A DNA stretch of 32,261 bases from Bodo saltans. Taxonomy: Eukaryota > Euglenozoa > Kinetoplastea > Eubodonida > Bodonidae. A program made the position numbers and the translations under genes. Of this stretch, positions 18,869 through 28,766 are shown piece by piece. How positions within the stretch are numbered: position 1 is the first letter of the stretch; the number at the start of each line of letters is the position of its first letter. Below the pieces are notes generated by a model. It made no database searches. It was not told the origin of the DNA and was given only the letters and a program-made list of their open reading frames with translations. The stretch is taken from positions 37,611-69,871 of the forward strand of contig CYKH01001125.1 of NCBI GenBank assembly GCA_001460835.1. Reading direction: 5' to 3'.

Positions 18869-20665
18869 ATGATGGAGGAGATAGATATTGGAGACGGGAC
18901 GTACGTGGGAGAATTGGACGAGGAGGGCAAGATGCATGGCCGCGGGAAAGCAACATGGGACACCGGTGAGACCTACGAGGGTGAGTGGGAGTACGACAAC
19001 ATGCATGGTCGAGGGACTTACAAATGGGCGGACGGTGATAGTTACATCGGTGAATACGTCGATGGGCTCCAACATGGCCAAGGCGAACATCGAGAAGGGA
19101 ATTCTTTGTATCGAGGGGAGTGGCAGCGAGATGAGCGCCACGGCCGAGGTATTCTTGAAAACGAAGACGGCACTGTCTATGAGGGGACGTGGTACCACAA
19201 CGAACGCCATGGGCAGGGAAGACAGTCAGATCCAAACGGTGAAGTCTACGAGGGTGAGTTCGTCCACGGCGTGAGACAAGGCCGCGGCGTCTTGACGAAT
19301 TCTAGCGGCGATAAGTACGACGGTGAGTTTGTGCATGGTCAACCGAATGGAGAGGGCGAGTACCGCTGGCCGGACGGAACGTCATACAAGGGTCAGTTCT
19401 TGAACGGCATGAAGCACGGCCAAGGATGCGAGCGACTCCCAGACGGGAGCTGGGTGGCTGGCACCTGGAACTACGGGGACCACGACGGCAAGCAAGCGGT
19501 GCACTACATCAACAAGAAGGAGTTAGAGGACGCCGCGGAAGAGAATATTGCAAAGCTCTCCCTAGAAACACTCATCAGGCAGCCCAGCGGTACACTGTCG
19601 TCCCTTAGCGCATCGCCCACTAGCACGATAGACGGGTCGCCCTCCCAACCGTCCACACTAAATGCTGCCACTGGTGGTGCCGCAAAAGTGCAGACTGTTA
19701 TCGCATCGCCCCATGGCAAGAACACGCCCCCGGCATCCACGACCCATCGTGAGCCTCAGCAGCAAAGCCACACTGCCACAGTCAGCTCACCCCAGGCCGC
19801 AGCGCCACCACCACCACCACCCGCACCGGTCGTCAAGGCGATCTCAGAGCAGGACCTTGAGGGCTGGACGGCGCATAAGATGCTTGGCAAGGGAAGCTTT
19901 GGTGCCGTCTACGAAGTAGCACTGCCGTGTGGCCGCATTGTATGCGTGAAGGTGATTGAGCTCGGCTCCATCTCCGATGGCACCGAATTAGAAAAGCTTC
20001 GAGGGGAGATTGCCCTCATGAAGAGGCTGCACCACACCAACATCGTGCAGTATTTTGGATGCCTGGAGGACAAGGCCAAGAAGACCATCAATATCTTCAT
20101 GGAGCTCGTCTCCGGTGGAACGTTGAACACATTTGTCAAGAAGTTCAAGACGATCCCAGTCCCCACGATCCGTAACTGGACGCACCAAATGGTCTTAGGC
20201 GTGAAGTATCTGCACGACTGCGGTATTGTGCACAGAGACATCAAAGGCGACAATGTCCTTGTGTCGATGGACGGCGTGTTGAAGTTAGCAGACTTTGGGT
20301 GCAGCAAGTCTATCGATGACGTGTGCAGTAAAACCCACGGATGCCAGACGATGGTAGGAACCCCCTATTGGATGGCCCCTGAGGTGATCAAGTGCGATGC
20401 CGGGGGTTATGGCATGAAGAGCGACATCTGGTCCATTGGCTGCACGGTGGTGGAAATGGTGACGGGGAAGCCACCGTGGCCAGAGTGTAACAGCATGTGG
20501 GCGGCCGTCTACAAGATCGCCAACTCCACTGGCCTCCCCACCGAAATTCCCAAAGACTTGGACCCTCAGCTGATGAGCTTTTTAGAGGTGTGCTTTGAGC
20601 GTGATCCATCACGCCGACCATCGGCGGCGGAGCTCCTGCAGCACCCCTTCATGGCCGTCGCTTAA
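18869..20665 (+). CDS. MORN-repeat protein fused to a STE11-type protein kinase
   Basis: 598 aa from the ATG ATG at 18869-18874; the open frame begins upstream at a TTG with no earlier in-frame ATG. Residues of about 8-210 hold eight to nine MORN repeats of 23 residues (pattern YEGEWxxxxxHGRGxxxxxxG), which in protists mediate membrane or cytoskeletal attachment. A Ser/Thr/Pro/Gln-rich linker with a proline run (about 220-325) leads to a complete kinase domain (about 333-597): GKGSFG (340-345), ATP-binding K361, HRDIKGDN (H455-D457), DFG (D475), GTPYWMAPEV, and a closing RRPSAAELLQHPF. The loop HRDIKGDNVLV with GTPYWMAPEV places it in the STE11/MEKK group. Catalytic residues are intact. The MORN array probably positions the kinase (inference). 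A second STE11-type kinase follows 547 bases downstream. Stop TAA. Confidence 0.93.
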   Translation: MMEEIDIGDGTYVGELDEEGKMHGRGKATWDTGETYEGEWEYDNMHGRGTYKWADGDSYIGEYVDGLQHGQGEHREGNSLYRGEWQRDERHGRGILENEDGTVYEGTWYHNERHGQGRQSDPNGEVYEGEFVHGVRQGRGVLTNSSGDKYDGEFVHGQPNGEGEYRWPDGTSYKGQFLNGMKHGQGCERLPDGSWVAGTWNYGDHDGKQAVHYINKKELEDAAEENIAKLSLETLIRQPSGTLSSLSASPTSTIDGSPSQPSTLNAATGGAAKVQTVIASPHGKNTPPASTTHREPQQQSHTATVSSPQAAAPPPPPPAPVVKAISEQDLEGWTAHKMLGKGSFGAVYEVALPCGRIVCVKVIELGSISDGTELEKLRGEIALMKRLHHTNIVQYFGCLEDKAKKTINIFMELVSGGTLNTFVKKFKTIPVPTIRNWTHQMVLGVKYLHDCGIVHRDIKGDNVLVSMDGVLKLADFGCSKSIDDVCSKTHGCQTMVGTPYWMAPEVIKCDAGGYGMKSDIWSIGCTVVEMVTGKPPWPECNSMWAAVYKIANSTGLPTEIPKDLDPQLMSFLEVCFERDPSRRPSAAELLQHPFMAVA

Positions 20666-21212
20666 GAGAGCGTGGGAGTGAGAGTACTTTCTTCTGTTAG
20701 ACTTGAACAAAAAGTCAACACGAGGTGAAGTTCAACGACATCTACACAAGTATTGTGGAGGCATCATTTGCTGCTGTGCAATATTGATATTTTTTTTCTT
20801 TATGTGTGTTTGTATTTGTGGCTGAGGCCTCGTCCGTCTGCTCGCATCATCTTCTTGTAGAGGTGGCACCACCCGGACGTTTATGAAATACTCAAAGTGT
20901 TCCCAGTCTGAGGAGGAAGCCAGCCGAAAACGACAGCCCACAACAACGACGAGAACACACGCGCGCACAAAACGCAAAACAAAGCAACAAATTCAAAAAA
21001 ATCTTCGAAAGACAACAAAAAAGAGCGAAAACTGCGCCAATTCCCTTCTTACATATTGCGACACTATGAAACACAAACCAATGAACTTGAATGAAGCTGG
21101 AGAATTCTGTGGCACTATGAACGTACAATTGTCCTCCACTCCGCCTGTGTGCTAACATACTTTTTAGGGAAAAGGAAGGCACACGACCCCCTCACTTCCC
21201 CCCAGGAACAAC
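20666..21212. other. Intergenic region between two kinase genes
   Basis: 547 bases. T-rich stretch at 20790-20799; A-rich, Lys/Thr-biased sequence around 20925-21030. A 90-codon ATG frame (20883-21155) lies here but reads as low complexity (Lys/Thr/Arg) without any recognisable domain, so it is not called. Two candidate acceptors precede the next gene: TTTTTAG (AG at 21166-21167) and a C-rich tract (21188-21203) with AG at 21204-21205. Confidence 0.55.
21184..21205 (+). promoter_or_regulatory. C-rich pyrimidine tract and candidate acceptor for kinase 2
   Basis: A mostly C tract ends in CAGG (AG 21204-21205), eight bases before the ATG at 21213. Such a short leader is unusual, so the acceptor at 21166-21167 is an equal candidate. 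Confidence 0.35.
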
Positions 21213-23075
21213 ATGGGGTCCACTAGCAGTGTCGATAAAAAGAAGGGAATGACCCAACTTGTGGACAACGAAGTCTTGACGGTGTCAGGAGGGAGCGGCA
21301 GCACGAACATCGGCAGTGCAACAGGACCTTCCTCAATGAACGAAGATAAGAATGAGCAGCAGCGTGGTGGAGGAACAGTGGGCGGCGATGGTGCAGCGAG
21401 GCAAAGCGGCGCGGCGGTCCCTAAACCTCTTCTCATCCGCCGCAAGAATCCGAGTGGTAAGCGTGGTCACACGAGGGAGGGCAGCAACGGCAGCAACAGC
21501 GGCGGTCCAACAGCGACCAACAACAGCACCACCACCTCCTCCCCTAACCTCTACAAAGGCGACGGACCCATCACCGCATGGAAGAAGGGCAGCCTTGTCG
21601 GAAAAGGCGCCACTGGTTCCGTGTTTCAAGCAACCGACGTTAGCAGCGGGACCATCTTCTGCGTCAAGGAGATTCAATTCGCAGATGACTTTGCCGATAA
21701 CCCGCACGACATGCAACGGTTTGAGGCCCTTCGACGAGAAATTGAACTGCTAAAAGATATCCATCACACAAATGTGGTGAGATTTCTTGGCGTCGATCGA
21801 CAGAATTATGTCATTTACATTCAGATGGAGTACGTGTTTGGCGGAAACATCCAAGAAATTGTCCGTAACTTTGGCGCCTTAGGGGAGGACACTGCCGGAA
21901 AGTTTACGCTGCAGATCTTAGAGGGCTTAGATTATCTTCACGATAAGAACATCATTCACCGCGACATCAAAGGTGCAAATATTCTTGTTGGCGTGAATGG
22001 TGAAGTCAAGCTCGCAGACTTTGGCGCCGCAAAACGTGTCCTTGACTCTGATGAGCTGTTTAAAACGCTTGCAGGAACTCCCTACTGGATGGCTCCTGAA
22101 GTGGTTCGACAAGAAGGTCACAACAAAGCTGCGGATATTTGGAGCCTCGGAGCCACCGTTCTGCAGATGCTCACAGGAGCCGCCCCGTACCAAGGGCTTG
22201 CGCCTGTTCCGGCGCTCTTTAAGATTGGACATTCCACAGAATCACCCGTCCCTGCGGAGATGCCAAACGTATCAGAGGGCGCTGTCGAGTTCATTCGATA
22301 CTGCTTGGCACGAGAACCTGCGCAGCGCCCAACTGTCAAGCAACTGCTGTCCCACCGGTGGATTCAACGCCACCGTACTATCAGAGAAGAAAAGAAGTTG
22401 AGTGCAACGAGGCGAAAGATGACGGTGGTTGTCGATGAACCGACATTAACTGCTGCCAATCAGCAGACAGCCCAACAACCTGCACGGCGTGGCCCCTTGT
22501 CATCGGCGGTGTCCATGTGCAGCGATGCAGAAATGCTAGTACAGAACGCAGAGTACATTGAAAACGATAATGCCGACGAAGAATATCAAATTCAGGAATT
22601 CGTTGCGTACGTGTCCGAGAGACATCGCACTCTTCAAGGCGAGCAACAATCTCGACACTGTGCAGAGGCCATCGAGGTCGTCGTGGATGTACCAAAGGCA
22701 GTCAAGCGCTACGACTCCCCTCCCTCCTCCCCGGGCAGTGTGGACAGCCTTGGCAATCCTCGGGAAGAGGTGTTCGTACCGCCGCTACCGCCTCCGGTGC
22801 CTCCGCAACCAACGAACCCCATGACGTCGTCCCATCGTCTTGAAGACGACGACGACGAGGATGGAAGTCTGCCGCCCATCGGCAGCACCCACCCGCCCAA
22901 CGCCACTTCCCCAGCCGCAAAACACAACGAACGACGGGGGCACGCAACCATGACGGTGGTGGAGCACCCAGATGAGGAGGAGGACGGCGGGGATGATGTT
23001 GCATTTGAGGATGAGTTCGATGAAGCCCACTTTGATGAAATTATTGCCGGGCTGGGGGATGTTCGAACTGTGTGA
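21213..23075 (+). CDS. STE11/MEKK-type protein kinase with N-myristoylation motif
   Basis: 620 aa. The N-terminus MGSTSSVDKKK fits N-myristoylation (Gly2, Ser6, then basic residues), suggesting membrane tethering. A Gly/Ser/Thr-rich region (about 25-118) precedes the kinase domain (about 123-390): GKGATGS (130-136), K152 in CVKEIQF, HRDIKGAN (H249, D251), DFG (D269), AGTPYWMAPEV and RPTVKQLLSHRW. All catalytic residues are present. The 230-residue C-terminal tail is acidic and proline-rich (PPLPPPVPPQP; runs of Asp/Glu near the end) and may be a regulatory or docking region. The domain is of the same STE11 group as the MORN-kinase just upstream, but divergent. The substrate pathway is not determinable here. 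Stop TGA. Confidence 0.92.
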   Translation: MGSTSSVDKKKGMTQLVDNEVLTVSGGSGSTNIGSATGPSSMNEDKNEQQRGGGTVGGDGAARQSGAAVPKPLLIRRKNPSGKRGHTREGSNGSNSGGPTATNNSTTTSSPNLYKGDGPITAWKKGSLVGKGATGSVFQATDVSSGTIFCVKEIQFADDFADNPHDMQRFEALRREIELLKDIHHTNVVRFLGVDRQNYVIYIQMEYVFGGNIQEIVRNFGALGEDTAGKFTLQILEGLDYLHDKNIIHRDIKGANILVGVNGEVKLADFGAAKRVLDSDELFKTLAGTPYWMAPEVVRQEGHNKAADIWSLGATVLQMLTGAAPYQGLAPVPALFKIGHSTESPVPAEMPNVSEGAVEFIRYCLAREPAQRPTVKQLLSHRWIQRHRTIREEKKLSATRRKMTVVVDEPTLTAANQQTAQQPARRGPLSSAVSMCSDAEMLVQNAEYIENDNADEEYQIQEFVAYVSERHRTLQGEQQSRHCAEAIEVVVDVPKAVKRYDSPPSSPGSVDSLGNPREEVFVPPLPPPVPPQPTNPMTSSHRLEDDDDEDGSLPPIGSTHPPNATSPAAKHNERRGHATMTVVEHPDEEEDGGDDVAFEDEFDEAHFDEIIAGLGDVRTV

Positions 23076-23137
23076 CTGCGTCCTGCGAGAGGAGGGTCTC
23101 AGAAATAGTTTGATCGAGCGATTTGAGGTTTGGGGAG

Positions 23138-23246
23138 TTTTTTTTTTTTTTTTTTTCATTCAGTAGAAGATCGACTCATGATGAGTAGAGCAGTGCAATA
23201 AATTTTGGAAACTCTCATTAGAAATGCTCCTTACTCTTTTTTCCAG
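23138..23246 (+). promoter_or_regulatory. T19 tract and second pyrimidine tract upstream of SMC2
   Basis: A run of 19 T (23138-23156) is followed by AG at 23162-23163. A second tract ending TTTTTTCCAG has AG at 23245-23246. From the second acceptor, the first downstream ATG is exactly the SMC2 start (23327); from the first one, short upstream ATGs would be retained. Confidence 0.5.
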
Positions 23247-23326
23247 CAAAAAGAAGTTCAAGCGCAGCATAGACAACACACACGCAACATACAAATACGT
23301 AACCCAGCACTCATACAAAACTCTGC

Positions 23327-26300
23327 ATGCGTGTCAAGAGTATCGTGCTGGACGGCTTTAAGTCGTACGCCCATCGCCAAGAGCTTGCAAACTTAGACAA
23401 ACACTTTAATGCAATCACCGGCTTTAACGGCAGTGGCAAATCTAATGTGTTTGATGCGATTTGTTTTGTGATGGGCATCAGCAACTTGAAAAAGGTCCGA
23501 GCCGACGACACACGAGATTTGATTTATCGTGCTGGTGCGGCAGGTGTGCAGAGTGCTCGTGTGACCATCGAGTTCATCAACGACGACCCACGCACCGCGC
23601 CAAGCGGCTACCCCGTGACAGAGTACCCCATTATCACAATCGGTCGACAAACTCAGATTGGTGGTAAGCAGCGATACTTCTTCATGAACCGACTCTCTGA
23701 CCAAGCCAAGATCAAGCATTTCTTCCAGAACATTCACCTCAATGTGGACAATCCGCACTTTATGGTCCTGCAGGGCACCGTCCATAAGCTCATTGGCATG
23801 AAGTCCAGCGATATCTTAGCGCTGGTGGAAGAGGCGGTTGGCACAAAGGTATTCGACGTTCGTCGACGAACGGCGGAGAATTTAATTCGAGGAAAGGAGC
23901 GTCGCCTTGAGGAGATTAACAAGAACTTGCAGGAGATTGGCCCTTCGCTGGAAGCCATGAGATCCGATCAAGTAGAGTACGACCAGTACTTACGCATCGC
24001 TGAGGCCTTGGAGACCAACCGCCGATTTCGCATCGCGTTCCAATTTTGGAGCACTGACAACGCCATTGCTGCGCTCAACGCAGAGAAGGGGCGGCTTGAA
24101 GGGGAAGTGCGAGGGCTGAAAGAGTCCAGTGCTAAGCTTCCAGGGGCAATTCAAGCCCAGCAGCGCACCATCCACGACATTCATGCTCAGCTGAAAGAGC
24201 CTGAAGGCGCCTACACCAAACTGCATGAGGAAGAAACAGAAGCAAAGAAGGAACTCCAACGCACCACCGTGCAACTGTCAGCAGCTGAAAAGACGTTAAA
24301 AGATCTTAAGAAGCAACAAAAGGAATTCTTGGCCGAACAAAACGACTGCACCGCGCAACGCGCTGCGCTGAAAAAGATCACCGATGAACGAAGCAGCATG
24401 GAAAGCGAAGCTGCAGAATGCACCGCTGCGGTAAACGCAATTGAAGATGGTCTGAGGCTGCACAGGTCGGGTGTTCGTGCGGGTGCTACGGGTGTGTCGT
24501 TGGAGGAGGAGCTCGGCCGCATCGACTACAATTTGGTGCGAATTCGATCGGAGATGGGACGCCTCAAGGAGCGCATCGATGAATTGGAAACCACCGTCGC
24601 CCAACTGCAACACCGCGTCAAGCACGACATGAGCCAAGGCCACTCCTTTCAAAGCAGTCTCGACGCGGCAACGAAGAAGTTCCAAAAACTCACACAAGAG
24701 TATCAACCGTACGCGGATGCTGAGAAGCGACTGGAAGAGCTGCGCAATGAGCTACGCATCTCACAACAGAAGCAACACGAGATCCAAACGCAAGTGCACA
24801 GCTCGTTGGACTCTGGTCTCCCTTTACAATTCCACCACGATCCGATCCCATCGATGCCTGACATTGATCAGAAGATTTACGGAAGACTGGGGCAACTGGT
24901 GCAACCGAAAGACCCGAGCCATTCCATGGCGCTGTCGATCGGATCACAGAGTCACCTGATGAAGTTGGTCGTTGAAGACGACAGTATTATTCAATCCCTT
25001 GTGGACCATGGAAAAATGAGACAGCGCACATCGTTTCTGCCCTTGAGTCAAGTGCAGTCCCAACGGCTTGACCCAAGGCGCCTCGAGGAAGCAGCACGTG
25101 TTGCAGCCCAGCACAAAGGCTTTGCCACTCTGGGAAAGGATCTTGTGAAGCATGATGCGCGTTTCGGTGGTGCCGTGGCGGTTGGATTCGGAAATTTTCT
25201 AGTCTGCAGCAATTTGAATCTAGCTCGTGCCCTCGTGAACAACCCTAAAGTTGCAATAAAGTCGGTCACGGTAGACGGGGAGGTAGTGGACCCGATGGGT
25301 ACTATGACCGGTGGTTCCATTGACAGCCGGCTCGACGTCCTTGCACGTATCCAGGCGCAGACACAACTCCTAGAGCCCCTCACTCAGCATCGTGCGTTGG
25401 TGCAGCAACTAGAATCTGAACGAGCAGTGTTGTCCACGCGGCTGGGAAAGGGAGGCAACATCAAGCGTGACTTGGAAATCGCCGAGGATGACATTCATCG
25501 ATGCCGTGAACAGCTGCGCGCATTGACGGGGACCTCTGGTGAACAACTAGAGCGCGACGAGGCAGACCTACGAGCTGCGCAGGCGCGGCTTCCTACGTTG
25601 CAACAGGAAGAAAAGGCTCTTGCCAAGAAGCGTTCGGAACTTGAACAACAAACCAAGCAAGACTCGAAAAGCATTGAAGCGTCCTTGGAGAAAGAGCTTA
25701 TCGCTAAAAAGAAGCGTGCCGATGAACTTCACGCGAAGCTTGCCAAAGGCGCCACAGATTACGATCGACGCGAAGCTGAGGTTGAGCAGAGAGAGCTGGA
25801 TCTGCAGAACAAAGGCGCAGAGTGGGAGCGTGAGAACGCTGGACAACAACGATCCTTCGAGGCGATGCAAAGGACCAAGGGGGAAATTGAACGACGCATT
25901 CAGTTGATTCACGAAGAGCGCAATGCAAGCGATGTCCGTCGGCGAGCGCTGGAGAAAGACGGAGAAGACGCAGAGACCGCCCTTAAAGCTCTGAAGGACC
26001 GCCAAGACGGTGAAGAGCGCGCGCTCAAGGACGCTGAAGGCAACATCAAGGTCGTTGCAAAGTCTATTCTCGATGAAGAGCGCAAGCAACACGATGCTTC
26101 ACACAAGTACCCATGGCTCCTACAAGAAAAGCCGCAGTTTGGGCTCCCTAACGGGCCTTACCATTTTACGGATGTGGACGCAACCAATGCCAAGATTCAT
26201 GAAATCATCGAGGCGGAGGCGCTATGTGAAAAGATGTCTCGTCGCGTCAACAAGAAGTCTACTGTGATGTACGAAGGCATCCGCAAGGATTACGAAGAGC

Positions 26301-26830
26301 TTCTCGACAAACGTGAGACCCTCACGGAAGACCGACAGGCGATCCTAGAAGCGATTCATCAGGTGGAGGCCAAGAAATGGGCGTCTTTGGATAAAATGGT
26401 GGAGATCGTGTCGAGGCTGTTCTCGACGCTGTTTAGTGCGTGTCTGCCCGGTGCTGCCTCCAGACTGGTGGAGGAGCGCAACGACCATGGCCATATTGTT
26501 GGACTCTTGGTGAAAGTGTCGTTTAACGGGAAAGAAAAGGAGAGCCTCACGGAGCTCAGCGGAGGGCAGCGATCATTGCTTGCGCTGTGCCTCATTTTAG
26601 CCATTCTTCGGCTCAAACCAGCTCCGATTTATATTCTCGACGAGGTCGACGCCGCGCTCGACCCCTCGCACACGCAGAACATCGGCCGCATGCTGCAGCA
26701 GCACTTCTCCGAGTCCCAATTCCTCCTCGTATCGTTAAAGGATGGAATGTTCAACCACGCCAATGTTCTGTTTGAAGTGCGCAACACAAAGGGGTACTCT
26801 GAAATTACCCGAAAAGAAGCGAAGCGATAG
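23327..26830 (+). CDS. SMC2: Condensin subunit SMC2
   Basis: Structural-maintenance-of-chromosomes ATPase of condensin, which pairs with SMC4 to compact chromosomes. 1167 aa, typical for SMC2. Head: MRVKSIVLDGFKSYA, Walker A GFNGSGKS (32-39), FVMGISNLKKVRA, and DNPHFMVLQGTVHKLIGMKS, which matches SMC2 (NPHFLIMQGRITKVLNMKP) rather than SMC1/3/4. Two long coiled coils (about 165-500 and 670-1000) flank a hinge at about 510-665 containing GFATLGKDLV, DARFGGAVAV and GTMTGGS. C-terminal head: signature LSGGQ (1077-1081), Walker B ILDEVDAALD with DEVDAALD at 1105-1112, and the D-loop. All ATPase motifs are intact. Stop TAG. Confidence 0.96.
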   Translation: MRVKSIVLDGFKSYAHRQELANLDKHFNAITGFNGSGKSNVFDAICFVMGISNLKKVRADDTRDLIYRAGAAGVQSARVTIEFINDDPRTAPSGYPVTEYPIITIGRQTQIGGKQRYFFMNRLSDQAKIKHFFQNIHLNVDNPHFMVLQGTVHKLIGMKSSDILALVEEAVGTKVFDVRRRTAENLIRGKERRLEEINKNLQEIGPSLEAMRSDQVEYDQYLRIAEALETNRRFRIAFQFWSTDNAIAALNAEKGRLEGEVRGLKESSAKLPGAIQAQQRTIHDIHAQLKEPEGAYTKLHEEETEAKKELQRTTVQLSAAEKTLKDLKKQQKEFLAEQNDCTAQRAALKKITDERSSMESEAAECTAAVNAIEDGLRLHRSGVRAGATGVSLEEELGRIDYNLVRIRSEMGRLKERIDELETTVAQLQHRVKHDMSQGHSFQSSLDAATKKFQKLTQEYQPYADAEKRLEELRNELRISQQKQHEIQTQVHSSLDSGLPLQFHHDPIPSMPDIDQKIYGRLGQLVQPKDPSHSMALSIGSQSHLMKLVVEDDSIIQSLVDHGKMRQRTSFLPLSQVQSQRLDPRRLEEAARVAAQHKGFATLGKDLVKHDARFGGAVAVGFGNFLVCSNLNLARALVNNPKVAIKSVTVDGEVVDPMGTMTGGSIDSRLDVLARIQAQTQLLEPLTQHRALVQQLESERAVLSTRLGKGGNIKRDLEIAEDDIHRCREQLRALTGTSGEQLERDEADLRAAQARLPTLQQEEKALAKKRSELEQQTKQDSKSIEASLEKELIAKKKRADELHAKLAKGATDYDRREAEVEQRELDLQNKGAEWERENAGQQRSFEAMQRTKGEIERRIQLIHEERNASDVRRRALEKDGEDAETALKALKDRQDGEERALKDAEGNIKVVAKSILDEERKQHDASHKYPWLLQEKPQFGLPNGPYHFTDVDATNAKIHEIIEAEALCEKMSRRVNKKSTVMYEGIRKDYEELLDKRETLTEDRQAILEAIHQVEAKKWASLDKMVEIVSRLFSTLFSACLPGAASRLVEERNDHGHIVGLLVKVSFNGKEKESLTELSGGQRSLLALCLILAILRLKPAPIYILDEVDAALDPSHTQNIGRMLQQHFSESQFLLVSLKDGMFNHANVLFEVRNTKGYSEITRKEAKR

Positions 26831-27147
26831 AGAAGAAAGAAACAGCAGACAAGTTGGGCGCGAAGCGTGTGCATCGAGTTTGACCATGCACACGAAGCGT
26901 CGACACACACAGAACACCAGTGAGCGGTATGTTTATCAGGTCTTGTTGAACATGAAGATTTGACGGCCACCCGCAATGTGAACACAAATAGATGCCTATT
27001 CCTTTACACACACAACTACTGACACGCAAGAATTGGAGTCAATTGTCCTAAGCTTTTGTGAAGTTTCAAATCATTACACCTCTTTATGTTCTTTGTTCGA
27101 TTTATCATCCCTCTGTTAAGTCCATTTACCGACGCATACATACACAA
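26831..27147. other. Intergenic region between SMC2 and the metallophosphatase
   Basis: 317 bases without a supported gene. A T/C-rich stretch (27079-27117) ends at AG 27119-27120, 28 bases before the ATG at 27148; this is the likely acceptor. Nothing else is evident. Confidence 0.55.
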
Positions 27148-28680
27148 ATGTATCGTGCATCATTCCTTCGTCGTGCCACGACTGCATTCCTCACCGACGC
27201 AGAGGGCAGCATGGTGTACTGGAACAAATATCTCGCCATCAGCAAAGTCCTCCATCGATGCCCTGACACGAAGCGTATTCAATTCACTGGAGCCGCAGCA
27301 GATACAAAGTTTGTCTACGGAGGTGATGCGTTTGATAAAGGTGGGGATGACGTTGTGTTCGCAGAGGAGTTGCTGCAGCTTAAGAAGGATTACCCTGGCC
27401 GTGTCACTCTGATTGGTGGGAACCGCGACCTCAACAAAATGAACTTCGGGTCACTCTTCACAGACGCAGCGATTGCAGCCCTTGGCCCTGATCCAGCTGC
27501 CGTGCCCATTCCTTTCTTCATGGCGCATGACCCCAAAGCCGTCTCCTACGCCACGTACCTCCAACAAAACAGCAGTCGCTTCGCCTCCACCACGACGGTG
27601 ACAAAGCTTTCCTACTTCTGCTGGAGATTAGATTGCACAATGGGGTGCAAAGGACTCTTCGACCAACGAAAACAGTACCTCCAGTCTCTTCAGCCACAAG
27701 GAGCAGCGCCTCTTACAGAGGCTGATGTGATGAACCACTTCTTGCGCTCTGCGCAGCCGGGGGGCATTGTCTATCGCTACCTGGATGAGATCCAAATCGC
27801 AGCCGTGATCGACGGAACGTTGTTTGTTCATGGTGCGATTAACAAATCCAATGCAGGATTCATCCCCACCCCTTCCCTATTCGAGGGAGTGGCAGAGGGT
27901 GAGGTGGAGGGCACGAATGTGTTTGCTCGAGGAGGCTCCGTGCAGGAGTGGGTGGACGGGTTGAACGCGTTTGCTGCAGGGGGCGTCAAGGATTGGAAGG
28001 CCCGCCCAGAAATAGATCCTGTCACCAAGAGACGTGGGGGTGGGTACCTTGCCGCCTACTGCCATGAGAAGGCCACACGCGGTAAGACGGTTGTCATCCC
28101 CAACTTCACTACCCCCAAGAAGGATCTCCCTTTAGGATTTGTGGATCTTGGCGTCGTGGAGCACCTTAACACTTCTGGTGTGTTCCGTGTGTGCACAGGG
28201 CACAAACCTATAGGTGAGATGACTGTCACCATCCAACAGCCAGGCCTCTCTGTTCACATTGCGGACAACTCCTACTGCTGCAGCAGCGGCGCTGACCAGC
28301 GCGGCGAGGCAGTGCAGGAAGTGCTCCTTGATGGAGCGGAGGGGACGGCTAGATGCCATGGCCGCCGTGCCGATGGCTCGCCTTTTGACTTTGACCTCGA
28401 TCACCCTCTTGTTGGCCTACCCACCCCTGTTGTGGACCCCACTTCAGGCAATACGAAGCAGTGGTGGAGCGTTGCTGTCCTGCCAGATGACCGCCTGCTG
28501 CTGCACCGCACGGAGAATGACTACTTTAGTGTCATGTACACTACCGCTGATACCAAGGCGGTGGAGGATCAATTCGAGGCCACACCGCTGAAGGGCCTAG
28601 GCGAGGGGGAGTTCGACGAGCGCTACTCCCGACAAGAACTGAAGCCCATGAAAAGGAAGGTGCCTGGCGCATCGTCGTAG
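27148..28680 (+). CDS. Divergent PPP-like metallophosphatase, possibly kinetoplastid-specific
   Basis: 510 aa from the ATG at 27148; the open frame starts earlier at a GTG, before the likely splice acceptor. Calcineurin-like phosphoesterase motifs occur in PPP order: TDAEG (D17) where GDxHG is expected, GGDAFDKG (D60, D63) for GDxxDRG, GGNRDLNK (N92, R93, D94) for GNHE, LFVHGAIN for the FVHGG block, and CTGHKPIG for the distal GH motif. The first and third motifs lack the usual His, so metal coordination is altered or the enzyme belongs to a distinct subfamily. It may correspond to the family annotated in trypanosomatids as kinetoplastid-specific phosphoprotein phosphatase (from memory, not verified). 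The N-terminus MYRASFLRRATTAFL is basic and amphipathic and could be a mitochondrial signal, though the domain starts almost at once. Substrate unknown. Stop TAG. Confidence 0.75.
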   Translation: MYRASFLRRATTAFLTDAEGSMVYWNKYLAISKVLHRCPDTKRIQFTGAAADTKFVYGGDAFDKGGDDVVFAEELLQLKKDYPGRVTLIGGNRDLNKMNFGSLFTDAAIAALGPDPAAVPIPFFMAHDPKAVSYATYLQQNSSRFASTTTVTKLSYFCWRLDCTMGCKGLFDQRKQYLQSLQPQGAAPLTEADVMNHFLRSAQPGGIVYRYLDEIQIAAVIDGTLFVHGAINKSNAGFIPTPSLFEGVAEGEVEGTNVFARGGSVQEWVDGLNAFAAGGVKDWKARPEIDPVTKRRGGGYLAAYCHEKATRGKTVVIPNFTTPKKDLPLGFVDLGVVEHLNTSGVFRVCTGHKPIGEMTVTIQQPGLSVHIADNSYCCSSGADQRGEAVQEVLLDGAEGTARCHGRRADGSPFDFDLDHPLVGLPTPVVDPTSGNTKQWWSVAVLPDDRLLLHRTENDYFSVMYTTADTKAVEDQFEATPLKGLGEGEFDERYSRQELKPMKRKVPGASS

Positions 28681-28766
28681 CGACCACGACATCGGTTGAC
28701 TACCAATGGTGAACGAACTTTCTTCGCTGTACTCGTGCAAATCAGTATGTGTTGTTGTGTTGCTCT

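Noticed and set aside
20883-21155. 90-codon ATG frame between the two kinase genes
   Set aside because: Low complexity, Lys/Thr/Arg-biased from A-rich DNA, no domain; more like untranslated sequence. It cannot be fully excluded without RNA data.
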